NCBI GenBank assembly: GCA_046596405.1
Contig: JBKJMN010000021.1
Coordinates: 1 to 64,000 of the forward strand
Source: PALSA-1004 sp046596405
GTDB lineage: Bacteria > Pseudomonadota > Gammaproteobacteria > Burkholderiales > SG8-41
Length of the DNA: 64,000 bases
Reading direction: 5' to 3'
This document shows positions 9,445 through 17,144 of this stretch, in pieces. The notes below the pieces were generated by a model that worked only from the letters and a program-made list of their open reading frames with translations, was not told the DNA's origin and did no database searches. The translations under genes and the position numbers were made by a program. Numbering within the stretch: the first letter of the stretch is position 1; each line of letters starts with the position of its first letter.

Positions 9445-9864
9445 ATGAAGCGTATCCAACGCGGTTTTACCCTGATCGAATTGATGATCGTCGTGGCGAT
9501 TATCGGCATTCTGGCCGCCGTCGCATTGCCGGCCTATCAGGACTACACGATCCGTGCGAAAGTCTCGGAAATAGTGCTTGCAGCGAGCGGCTTCAAAACG
9601 ACGATAGCGGAAAAGTCTGCTTCGGATGGCACGATCGGCAGCTCCGGCAAAGGTTTGACAGTCAGCACCGGCGGTCGCGTATCAGGCGGCGACGTTACGG
9701 ACACGGGCACGATCACGGTCGCGGGCAGCAACGCCTCGATCGGTACCGTTGTGACCATCATGCTTAACCCGTCACTGGGCGCCGGCGGCCGCATTGCGTG
9801 GCTGTGCACGACTTCGGGTAACTCGAACCAATGGAAATACGTGCCAGCGGAATGCCGTCACTAA
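9445..9864 (+). CDS. Type IV pilin (major pilin type)
   Basis: A 139-aa prepilin. The ATG at 9445 follows AAGGAG at 9434-9439 and gives the short leader MKRIQRG cut before Phe in GFTLIELMIVVAIIGILAA, the class IVa N-methylation and polymerisation helix with Glu at mature position 5. Two Cys near the end (WLCTTSG and AECRH) can form the disulfide-bounded D-region. It is Ser/Thr/Gly-rich in the middle, which would suit O-glycosylation. A strong terminator follows. The paralogous pilin downstream and the sigma-54 promoter upstream support a major-pilin role. Confidence 0.93.
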   Translation: MKRIQRGFTLIELMIVVAIIGILAAVALPAYQDYTIRAKVSEIVLAASGFKTTIAEKSASDGTIGSSGKGLTVSTGGRVSGGDVTDTGTITVAGSNASIGTVVTIMLNPSLGAGGRIAWLCTTSGNSNQWKYVPAECRH

Positions 9865-9908
9865 AATTGTAATTTTGCAGAGTAGTCGCAAAGTTCCAAT
9901 GCTAGCCG

Positions 9909-9939
9909 ACAGCCCCTCTTTTCGAGGGGCTGTTGTTTT
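9909..9939 (+). terminator. Rho-independent terminator after the first pilin
   Basis: A perfect 10-bp stem ACAGCCCCTC / GAGGGGCTGT with a 5-nt loop is followed by TGTTTT. It lies 45 bp after the pilin stop and separates the two pilin genes, so the second is expressed by read-through or from its own promoter. Confidence 0.9.
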
Positions 9940-10022
9940 ATAGGCCTGTGTTTTACGAAACTAATCTGCGCAATCGGTTGGGACCGGTGCAAACCCGCGC
10001 GTGCACCACAGGGAGCGGCAAT

Positions 10023-10439
10023 TTGAAAACCATGCGTAGAGGTTTTACATTGATCGAGTTGATGATCGTCGTTGCGATCATCGGCATACTGGCGGCGGTC
10101 GCGTTACCGGCGTACGGCACTTATACGATACGGGCCAAGGTTTCCGAACTGCTCCTCGTGGCGAGCAGCTTCCGGGTCGGCATCACCGAAAAAGCGGTCT
10201 CCGATGGGACGATGGGCAGCGCAGGATCCGGTCTTACAGTGGTTTCCGGCGGACGCGTATCCGGCGGATCGGTTACGAACGCCGGACTGATCACCGTCAT
10301 AGGAAGCGTAGCGTCGGTCGGCACCGACGTCACCGTCATATTGACGCCATCCCTTACCGGCAGGCGAATCCTGTGGGATTGTGGAACGGGCGGCACGACG
10401 GCCACCTGGAAATACCTGCCCGCGGAATGCCGGCACTGA
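10023..10439 (+). CDS. Type IV pilin, second tandem copy
   Basis: A 138-aa paralogue of the preceding pilin. I choose TTG 10023: GGGAG at 10011-10015 lies 7 nt upstream, and the resulting leader MKTMRRG has the same 7-residue length as that of the first pilin. The ATG at 10032 would give a 4-residue leader and poor spacing. It shares GFTLIELMIVVAIIGILAA, the IRAKVSE segment, a GGRVSGG turn, the C-terminal Cys pair and the WKYxPAECRH ending. A weak start and a terminator upstream suggest lower expression than the first copy. Confidence 0.9.
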   Translation: MKTMRRGFTLIELMIVVAIIGILAAVALPAYGTYTIRAKVSELLLVASSFRVGITEKAVSDGTMGSAGSGLTVVSGGRVSGGSVTNAGLITVIGSVASVGTDVTVILTPSLTGRRILWDCGTGGTTATWKYLPAECRH

Positions 10440-10469
10440 GGGTTATCTGACCGCTGGACTCTCCCGCGC

Positions 10470-12182
10470 TCAGGCAAGTCCCGCGTTATTGCTGACCCCG
10501 GACAATTGCGGCACGTTCAGGCGCGGCGCGCTGATCACCTGTTTACTGCGCAAATAGGCGCTGACGATTTCCCAGACCGGCTGGCCAGTGGCACCCTCCG
10601 CAACCGGTGCCCAGCCGGCGACCTTGTAGCGTTTATCGGCGCCGATCAATTTTCCATCCAGGGTAAGATTGCTGATGCGATTGCCGATCGCCTGCGTCGG
10701 ATCGCACGTATATTGCAGTCCGCCGACGCGCACCATGTCGCCCCCCTGCTGGAGGTAGGGATCGGGATTGAACAGGTTATCGCATATGTCTTCGAGAACG
10801 GCCTTGATCGTCTCGCCATTCATTTCGTTCAGCGTCGCGTACGGATAGCTGATCGCCGTCTGGCTCATCACGTGCTCAAACGTAATGGGCTCGTTGGGCA
10901 GAACCGACGTGCCCCAGCGAAATCCCGGCGAGAACGCGATTTCCGCGCCGCTGACTTCCATCAAAGCATCGAGGATGACCTGGTCAAACGTGCCGTTGAA
11001 GTTGCCGCGCCGGTAGAGGAGCGCTTCGCTGAGCGCGAGCTTTTCGCCGAGTTGTGTTTCGTACGGCGCGCGCACCTTGCTTATCAGGGCGGTCATCTGC
11101 TTGTCGGCTTCGAGCATTTGCGAAAAAACGGGCAATAACCGGTATTGATATCCGGCGACATGCTTATTCCGGATGTCGAGGTCGAGCACTGCCAGGAATT
11201 TGCCGTTGCACCCCGCATTCGTCACCAGTGTCGTCCCGCCGCGGTTCGTTACGGCAATCGGGTCGGGCACCGCGTCGTGCGTGTGCCCGCCGAGAATGAC
11301 GTCGATGCCGCTCACGCGGCCGGCGAGCTTCAGGTCGACATCCATGCCGTTATGCGACAGCAGGATCACCGCCTGCGCGCCTTTCGCGGTGGCCTCATCG
11401 ACGGACTTCTGGAGTTTTTCCTCCTGAATGCCGAATGTCCAGTCGGCGACGAGGTGCCGGGGATGCGCGATCGGCACATAGGGGAATGCCTGGCCGATGA
11501 TGGCAATCGGCACGCCGTTGATTTCGCGCATGACCCACGGCGTGAAGACGGGGTCGCCGAAATCCGCAGTCGATACATTCTGGGCAAGAAACTCGATGCG
11601 CCCATTGAGCTGGGTTTCGACGAGTTCTTTGACGCGTGCCGCCCCCAGCGTGAACTCCCAATGGCCGGTCATGATGTCGACACCGAGCAGTTTGGCGGCC
11701 TGCACCATGTCGTCGCCCCTGGTCCAAAGCGCCGTCGCCGAACCCTGCCACGTGTCGCCGCCGTCGAGCAGCAGCGCACCCGGGCGCTGCGCGCGGACAC
11801 GCTTTACCAGCGTCGCCAAGTGGGCGAATCCGCCGATCTGGCCGTAGGCCCGTGCGCCCTGCTCGAAATCGAGGTGCGTGAACGCGTGCGCGAGCCTGGT
11901 GTTCGGACTGATGCGGTAATGCTTGAGCAGCGCCGCGCCGACGAGATGCGGCGGCTGGCCAGCCATGCCGGCGATGCCGATGTTCATGCTGGGCTCGCGA
12001 AAGTAGCTCGGCAGCAGTTGAGCGTGGCAATCGGTGAAATGCATCAGCGTTACGTTGTTGCCGAAGCTGTGCAGATCGTAGAAGCCGTTGATCGCGGCGG
12101 CGTGCGCTTTGCCGCTGAACGGAAAGCCGGCCGCGGCCGCCACCGCCAGCGTATGGAGGAATTCGCGCCGGGTCAGAGTCAT
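10470..12182 (-). CDS. soxB: SoxB, thiosulfohydrolase of the Sox pathway
   Basis: A 570-aa periplasmic enzyme that hydrolyses the sulfate group from the thiosulfonate carried on the SoxY cysteine. A Tat-type signal TRREFLHTLAVAAAAGF ends near SGKAHA. Metallophosphoesterase-fold motifs typical of the SoxB/5'-nucleotidase family are present in order: FTDCHAQ, GGDTWQGS, TGHWEFTLG (GHWE in place of the usual GNHE, as in SoxB), LSHNGMD and GGHTHDAVP, which would bind the two Mn ions. It is the last gene of the soxY-soxZ-soxXA-soxB unit, 57 bp after soxXA. Length and motifs are normal for SoxB. Confidence 0.96.
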   Translation of the reverse strand: MTLTRREFLHTLAVAAAAGFPFSGKAHAAAINGFYDLHSFGNNVTLMHFTDCHAQLLPSYFREPSMNIGIAGMAGQPPHLVGAALLKHYRISPNTRLAHAFTHLDFEQGARAYGQIGGFAHLATLVKRVRAQRPGALLLDGGDTWQGSATALWTRGDDMVQAAKLLGVDIMTGHWEFTLGAARVKELVETQLNGRIEFLAQNVSTADFGDPVFTPWVMREINGVPIAIIGQAFPYVPIAHPRHLVADWTFGIQEEKLQKSVDEATAKGAQAVILLSHNGMDVDLKLAGRVSGIDVILGGHTHDAVPDPIAVTNRGGTTLVTNAGCNGKFLAVLDLDIRNKHVAGYQYRLLPVFSQMLEADKQMTALISKVRAPYETQLGEKLALSEALLYRRGNFNGTFDQVILDALMEVSGAEIAFSPGFRWGTSVLPNEPITFEHVMSQTAISYPYATLNEMNGETIKAVLEDICDNLFNPDPYLQQGGDMVRVGGLQYTCDPTQAIGNRISNLTLDGKLIGADKRYKVAGWAPVAEGATGQPVWEIVSAYLRSKQVISAPRLNVPQLSGVSNNAGLA

Positions 12183-12239
12183 GGTGGCGGGGCCGAATTC
12201 AAGTGCAAATTACGCGAGTGGCGCAACGTTGCGCGCAAC

Positions 12240-13586
12240 TTAGTGGCGGATACCGGGCGAATTGATTTTCTCGCCCTTGTTGAGCGCCGCCAGCGCGAGT
12301 TCCAGGTCGCCGTATTCGCGCGCGTCCGGCGGCAACTCGCCGGCGCGCACCGACACGTTGCACCATTGAAAGCGCTTACGAACGTCCCAGATATCGCCGC
12401 GGCTCGTCCGCCACGTCGGGAAATGCGCGACCGTGCCTTTCGATTCCACCAGGTACTGGCCGCGTACCCATTTGTTCACGTGCACACTATGGCAGTCGAC
12501 ACATGCCATGTTGAGCTGGCCGATTTTGCGCTTCATCAACGCCTGCCCGGATTTGAGCGCTGCGCGTGCGCCGCTGCTCGACAGGTCCGGACTGATCGGC
12601 GAGCCGTTAGCGAGATTGTGCAGATAAATGGACAGCCCGATGTTCTCGTTGCCTTGCATGAGCAGGTCGTCGCCGGTGGTCGCGCGCGCGTGCCGCGTGA
12701 TGAATTCCTCGACGCCCAGCACGCGCTTCAATCGCGGTTCATAGGTCGGCATGCGTGCGGCCCACGTTCGCAAAGCGGTTTCCGGCGCGGCATGGCATGA
12801 CGCACACGATTTGCCGCTGACGCCCGTGCGCTTGAACACCTCTTTGCCCAGATCGAGCCCGAACGCCGCTGGATTTTCGGTCGGGTCAAGATTGTCACGG
12901 CTTTCGACCGGCGCGGGCCGCGTGTTCGGATTTTCATTCTTGTCGGCGATCGCGTAGGGTTCCTTGAGCGTCTTCAGGAAAGCGACGATGTCGCGTACTT
13001 CGTCGAGGCGGTAGACCTGATACGCACCCCACGGCGGCATGATGCTGGTGGCATTGTAGATGCGCGGATCGTAAACGTAGTTGAACAGAAATTGATCGTC
13101 GCGCGTCGCGCCTATCGTCGACAGGTCGGGCCCGACGTTGCCCGGCTGCGCGGGCGTTGTCTTGCCCATGACGTGGCAAACGACGCAGCTGCCGCCGCGC
13201 GCGCGGTCGTAAGCGAGCGCGCGTCCGCGCTCCGCGTCGCCCACGACTGGCAACGTAAACCCGGGTGGGGGATGCATCGGCGGCGACAGGTTGGCTTGCG
13301 CCAGATTGCTGAATTCGCGCCAATCGGTCTGCGGCCATGTCGAGCCCTGCGAATCGACTTTGTAACGCTGCCACGGCCTAACCGAGGCAGGCTTTTTGAG
13401 TTCGAGCGGCGCTTTCGCGGTGGCGTGGGGCGGTTGCGCAGCGATGCCGGAACCGCAAATTATCATCATCAAGACCGCGGCGGCGCCAATACCGGGCGCC
13501 CGCAGCGGGTATGCGCTGAAGAACGGCTTGCGCGCATGCAATACCTGCGGTGCGGCATTTCGCGCGGCGACGGCTGCGCGACTCAA
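12240..13586 (-). CDS. soxXA: Fused SoxX-SoxA cytochrome c
   Basis: One continuous frame encodes both subunits of the SoxXA complex, which joins thiosulfate to SoxY oxidatively. I start at the TTG overlapping the soxZ stop (448 aa); a TTG at 13541 giving 433 aa and a more usual signal peptide is equally possible. The signal is hydrophobic GIGAAAVLMMIICGSGIAA. The SoxX part has heme motif CVVCH (residues 134-138) and probable Met ligand in SIMPPW (183). The SoxA part has CASCH (261-265), CVDCH (362-366) and a Cys at 409 (RFQWC) matching the SoxA active-site cysteine ligand. In the well-studied systems SoxX and SoxA are separate proteins. No stop or start signal separates the halves here. Confidence 0.9.
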   Translation of the reverse strand: MSRAAVAARNAAPQVLHARKPFFSAYPLRAPGIGAAAVLMMIICGSGIAAQPPHATAKAPLELKKPASVRPWQRYKVDSQGSTWPQTDWREFSNLAQANLSPPMHPPPGFTLPVVGDAERGRALAYDRARGGSCVVCHVMGKTTPAQPGNVGPDLSTIGATRDDQFLFNYVYDPRIYNATSIMPPWGAYQVYRLDEVRDIVAFLKTLKEPYAIADKNENPNTRPAPVESRDNLDPTENPAAFGLDLGKEVFKRTGVSGKSCASCHAAPETALRTWAARMPTYEPRLKRVLGVEEFITRHARATTGDDLLMQGNENIGLSIYLHNLANGSPISPDLSSSGARAALKSGQALMKRKIGQLNMACVDCHSVHVNKWVRGQYLVESKGTVAHFPTWRTSRGDIWDVRKRFQWCNVSVRAGELPPDAREYGDLELALAALNKGEKINSPGIRH

Positions 13587-13900
13587 GCGGCGGCCACTGT
13601 CGTGTCGATACTGCCTTTGTCGCCACCGGTGTCCGTCCAGTTCACGGTGATTTTGTCGCCCGCCTTGGCGCCTTTCACGCGAAACCCTAAAAACGGGTTG
13701 CGCGCGACCGCCTGGCTCCATTGGACGTCCAGCACGACTTTACCGTTGTGAGTCGCGGTTACACTTTGAATGAAATGCACGGGCACCAGTTCCCCTTTTT
13801 CATTCTTGCGCTGGCCGGTTTCCATCGGATGGCTCATCAGCACCTTGACGTCGGCGGCGTCGCCTTCCATTTTCGCGCGAATTTTCATCGGTTCAGCCAT
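13583..13900 (-). CDS. soxZ: SoxZ, subunit of the SoxYZ sulfur carrier
   Basis: A 105-aa Ig-fold protein that pairs with SoxY. ATG 13900 is preceded by GAGGA at 7 nt; a TTG one codon earlier is less likely. It has the SoxZ features KIRAK near the start, MSHPMETGQRKN, PVHFIQ and NPFLGFRVKG. There is no signal peptide, as expected, since SoxZ is carried across the membrane with Tat-exported SoxY. It begins 40 bp after soxY, and its stop overlaps the likely start of soxXA. Confidence 0.95.
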   Translation of the reverse strand: MAEPMKIRAKMEGDAADVKVLMSHPMETGQRKNEKGELVPVHFIQSVTATHNGKVVLDVQWSQAVARNPFLGFRVKGAKAGDKITVNWTDTGGDKGSIDTTVAAA

Positions 13901-13940
13901 CAACGATTCCTCGGGTTGGGGGAGAGCGATCGACGCGCGG

Positions 13941-14411
13941 TCAACCGCCGCAACCGCCTATCGTGACCTTGACTTCTTTGGTGGCGGTAAAAAATTTACC
14001 GTCGGCTTTGACGACCACAACGATGTTCGAGGTCTGGCCCATCTTGACTTTGGTCGACACGTAGCTCTCGGCGCCATTGGCGAAATCATAACTGCTGTTG
14101 AGTGGAAACGGATTCTTGTCGACGACGATGGAAATGCTCTGCGTATTCGGAATTTTGCTCGTGACCGTGATCGGCACCTGCGCGCCGTTTTCAGCGATAT
14201 CGGGCGCGGCGAGGATGATGTCCTTGCTGGGCTGGGCGGCTGCGACCCCCAGTGATTTGAGCGCGTCGGCCGCGGTCTTGGCGTCGAAGCCCGGCTTGTT
14301 CCATACCGCAGCGAGCGCGTTGCCTGTCCTGAGCAGACCGGCACCCGCCGCCACCGCCAGGGGGATGCCGGCGCCTATCGCCTGCAGCAGTTTTCTGCGA
14401 AATCGATGCAT
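13941..14411 (-). CDS. soxY: SoxY, sulfur-carrying subunit of SoxYZ
   Basis: A 156-aa periplasmic protein. ATG 14411 follows GAAGGAGA; upstream in-frame codons belong to leader sequence. The N-terminus RFRRKLLQAIGAG with a hydrophobic stretch fits a Tat-type signal. The protein ends GGCGG, the hallmark flexible arm whose Cys carries thiosulfate, sulfane and sulfone intermediates. It is the first gene of the sox unit. The 167 bp upstream to moaC show no promoter I can name. Confidence 0.96.
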   Translation of the reverse strand: MHRFRRKLLQAIGAGIPLAVAAGAGLLRTGNALAAVWNKPGFDAKTAADALKSLGVAAAQPSKDIILAAPDIAENGAQVPITVTSKIPNTQSISIVVDKNPFPLNSSYDFANGAESYVSTKVKMGQTSNIVVVVKADGKFFTATKEVKVTIGGCGG

Positions 14412-14578
14412 GGTTTCTCCTTCGGGATGCAGCCTGCCGGATTGTTCCGGACTGGATAATGCCACGGGGCCTGGCAGCGGAGGCCATGCTAGCCAAGTTT
14501 CGCAGCGCTGTCTATTGCGGGGATCGCCGTCGTGTATGGCGCGCGGACGATAAGCCGGCGGCGAATCGCGCGTCGTAA

Positions 14579-15064
14579 TTAAACCTCGCGCTTGCGCAAC
14601 CAATGCCCCGACTTGCCGCCTTTTTTCTCAAGCAGACACAGCTCTTCAATATGCATGCCGCGGTCGACGGCTTTGCACATGTCGTAAATCGTCAGCAGGC
14701 CGGCCGCGACAGCCGTCAAGGCTTCCATTTCAACGCCAGTGCGCCCGCGTGTTTCTGCCTGGACCATGCAAGTTACCGCATTGTTTTTGCTATCGACGCT
14801 GAATTCGACGCCGATGCGGGTCAGGGCCAACGGGTGGGCGAGCGGGATCAGGTCGGCCGTGCGTTTCGCGCCCTGAATCGCGGCAATGCGGGCAATTCCC
14901 AACACGTCGCCTTTCTTGGCGCCGCCCGCGGTAATCATCGCCAGCGTTGCGCGTTGCATGACGATGCGCCCGCTCGCGCGGGCGACCCGATGTGTTTCTG
15001 CTTTGTCGCCGACATCCACCATATGCGCCTGACCGCGCGTATCGAAATGCGTCAATTTTTTCAA
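14579..15064 (-). CDS. moaC: MoaC, cyclic pyranopterin monophosphate synthase
   Basis: A 161-aa enzyme of molybdenum cofactor synthesis; it converts the MoaA product to cyclic pyranopterin monophosphate. Family motifs are clear: HMVDVGDK near the start, LIPLAHPLALT, ETRGRTGVEMEALTAV and IYDMCKAVDRGM, which contains the conserved Lys/Asp pair. The length is standard. No other moa gene is nearby, so its position next to sox appears incidental, though molybdoenzymes such as SoxCD or sulfite dehydrogenases would need this cofactor. Confidence 0.95.
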   Translation of the reverse strand: MKKLTHFDTRGQAHMVDVGDKAETHRVARASGRIVMQRATLAMITAGGAKKGDVLGIARIAAIQGAKRTADLIPLAHPLALTRIGVEFSVDSKNNAVTCMVQAETRGRTGVEMEALTAVAAGLLTIYDMCKAVDRGMHIEELCLLEKKGGKSGHWLRKREV

Positions 15065-15321
15065 ATTCTCTCCCGATCCGGGCCGGCAGCCTCGTTCAAT
15101 TTACCAAGTATAAGATATCGCCACCGCCCTGCGCTTACCAATTCCGCGCGTTGCGCGGCGATTGGTCTTACTCGTTTCACCCGGCACCTGCTGCGCGTTT
15201 TCTCCAGTCTGACTTGTGCACGACCAAAAATTCCTGCGCCGCATATTCCGGAGCGGTGGACGTTGTCGCGCTGAACGAGGCCGGCAGCTGAACTTCCGCA
15301 AATTCGGATTATCATAGATGG

Positions 15322-16758
15322 GTGATATCCCTATATCGATTGCTGGTGCTGTTTTTAGGCGCGCTGCCCGCGGCGCTGGGGCAGGGATTGCCCGATCTCG
15401 GCGATGCGTCGCAAAGCGATTTGTCCCCGCAGATGGAGCGCCGCCTCGGCGAGAGCATCATGCGCGAAATCCGTGCCGATCCGAGCTATTCAGACGACGC
15501 GGAAATCACCGATTATCTGAATAATCTCGGGTATAAACTCGTCGCCGCCAGCGCCGACTCGCGCCAGCAATTCAATTTTTTTCTGATCATGGATCCGCAG
15601 GTCAATGCGTTCGCGCTACCGGGCGGATTCGTCGGCATCAATTCGGGGCTGTTGCTGACCGCACAAAGCGAGTCTGAACTCGCTGGCGTCGTTTCGCACG
15701 AAGTGGCGCACGTGACGCAACGCCACATGGCGCGCATGCTCGCGCAACAAAAACAGTCAACGGTTGCGTCGATTGCCGCGCTTGCCGTAGCGCTGCTTGC
15801 CGCGCGCTCCAATCCCGACATCGCGCAGGCGGCAGTCGCGGCGGCCGGCGCAAGCTCCATTCAGTCGCAGCTCAATTACACGCGCGATCATGAGCGCGAA
15901 GCAGACCGCGTTGGATTTCAGGTGCTCGAAAAAGCGGGTTTCGACGCGCACGCGATGGCGCTGTTTTTCGAGCGCATGCAGCGCGCGACCCGGTTTTACG
16001 AGACGAGCGCGCCGGCCTATCTGCGCACCCACCCGATGACTTACGAACGCATCGCCGACATGCAGAACCGCGCGCAAAACCTCGCGTATCGCCAGGTTCC
16101 CGACAGTCTCGATTTTCAGCTGATGCGCGCAAAAATCAGGTCGGCACAGGATACGCCCGCGGAGGCGTTGGCGTTTTTCGAGGAAAGTCTGGGTGAGCGC
16201 AAATATCTGAGCGAAGCCGCGAGCCGCTATGGCCTGATTAGCGCGCTGATGCGCGTCAAAGCTTATGCGCGTGCCGGCCGCGAACTCGCGACGCTGCGCA
16301 GGGCGCTGCCTGACCGTCCGGCGGTCGAGGCGCTGGCGGCGCGTTACTACGTTGCGAGCGGCGATACGAACGCGGCATTGCAGACTTACCGGGATTCAAT
16401 AAAGAGCCATCCGGGCTATCGCGCGCTGGTTTACGATTATGCGGAACTGCTGCTCGCGAACCGGCAAGCCGGCGAGGCGCTGAAACTCATCGAAAGCCGG
16501 CTGCAATATTCGGTCTCCGACCACCACATGTACCAACTCCAGGCCAAATGCTACGCCGCCCTCGGCAAGCGGCTGTCGCAGCACCGGGCCTCGGCAGAGG
16601 CGTATTACCGGTTGGGCAACGTGCGCGCGGCCATTGAACAACTCTTGCTGGCGCAAAAAAGCGGCGACGGCGATTTTTACCAGCAATCGAGCGTGGATGC
16701 GCGCTTGCGCGAATTGCGGATGCAGGACGACGAAATGCGCCGCGAAAATCGCAAATAG
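15322..16758 (+). CDS. Periplasmic M48 metalloprotease with TPR domain (BepA/YfgC-like)
   Basis: A 478-aa protein starting at GTG 15322, with a signal peptide (LYRLLVLFLGALPAALGQ). The zinc motif HEVAH lies at residues 126-130 and the third ligand is in DHEREADRVG. The C-terminal half is helical repeats of TPR type, ending near QSSVDARLRELRMQDDEMRR. This matches BepA, which helps assemble or degrade outer-membrane proteins such as LptD. It stands alone between divergent moaC and the kinase region. Confidence 0.9.
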   Translation: MISLYRLLVLFLGALPAALGQGLPDLGDASQSDLSPQMERRLGESIMREIRADPSYSDDAEITDYLNNLGYKLVAASADSRQQFNFFLIMDPQVNAFALPGGFVGINSGLLLTAQSESELAGVVSHEVAHVTQRHMARMLAQQKQSTVASIAALAVALLAARSNPDIAQAAVAAAGASSIQSQLNYTRDHEREADRVGFQVLEKAGFDAHAMALFFERMQRATRFYETSAPAYLRTHPMTYERIADMQNRAQNLAYRQVPDSLDFQLMRAKIRSAQDTPAEALAFFEESLGERKYLSEAASRYGLISALMRVKAYARAGRELATLRRALPDRPAVEALAARYYVASGDTNAALQTYRDSIKSHPGYRALVYDYAELLLANRQAGEALKLIESRLQYSVSDHHMYQLQAKCYAALGKRLSQHRASAEAYYRLGNVRAAIEQLLLAQKSGDGDFYQQSSVDARLRELRMQDDEMRRENRK

Positions 16759-16807
16759 CCAGCCAGGGCGCGAAGGAACAAGGCGTGGGGCCTGAATATC
16801 GCCTTGG

Positions 16808-16985
16808 CTCAGCCGCCGAAGAAGTCCACGAACGTAAACACCATGGGTTAGCGGGCCCGGCGTTGTTTCCCCGAGCGCGAGTCCGTCGCTCATCTGCGCG
16901 GTCAGCCAGCCGAATTGCGCTACGCCGCCTTGATAGATGTAGGGCAGCTCCGCGTAAGCGCCGCGGGGCGTCAATAGCGTTTCGC
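16808..16985 (-). pseudogene. Chromate transporter (ChrA) remnant
   Basis: The 386-bp gap between the protease and the kinase is not empty. On the minus strand it encodes GAYAELPYIYQGGV, FGWLTAQMSDGLALGETTPG and then PL, the most conserved segment of ChrA. Right after GETTPGPL the frame shifts: the expected continuation is found in another frame as MVFTFVDFFGG, followed by a stop. Neither the N-terminal half nor the final helices are seen. This is a short decayed fragment, about 60 codons of a gene of about 400. The rest of the gap (16986-17144) shows nothing else. Confidence 0.65.
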
Positions 16986-17144
16986 GGCGTATCCAGAGGT
17001 GTTTTAACCCCCGCGAACCCAATTTAATGCCCCAGCCCGCGAAATCATCAGAAGCAACGCAAATTTCCGCCTTTATGGTATTGTATTTACTTGCTAATCG
17101 GGTTCGCGAACGGCTGCAAGGGACGGCGCCGCAGGGTTAACAAC

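Noticed and set aside
9966..9995. Possible sigma-54 promoter before the second pilin (TTGGGACCGGTGCAA)
   Set aside because: The GG and GC elements are about 3 bp too close for sigma-54 binding.
11145..12800. A 551-codon open frame on the plus strand across soxB and soxXA
   Set aside because: It is antisense to two genes with clear motifs and has no recognisable domain; long antisense frames are expected at this GC content.
13587..13721. A longer SoxXA start within soxZ
   Set aside because: It would overlap soxZ in another frame and precede the signal peptide by about 75 residues; a start at or after 13586 is better.
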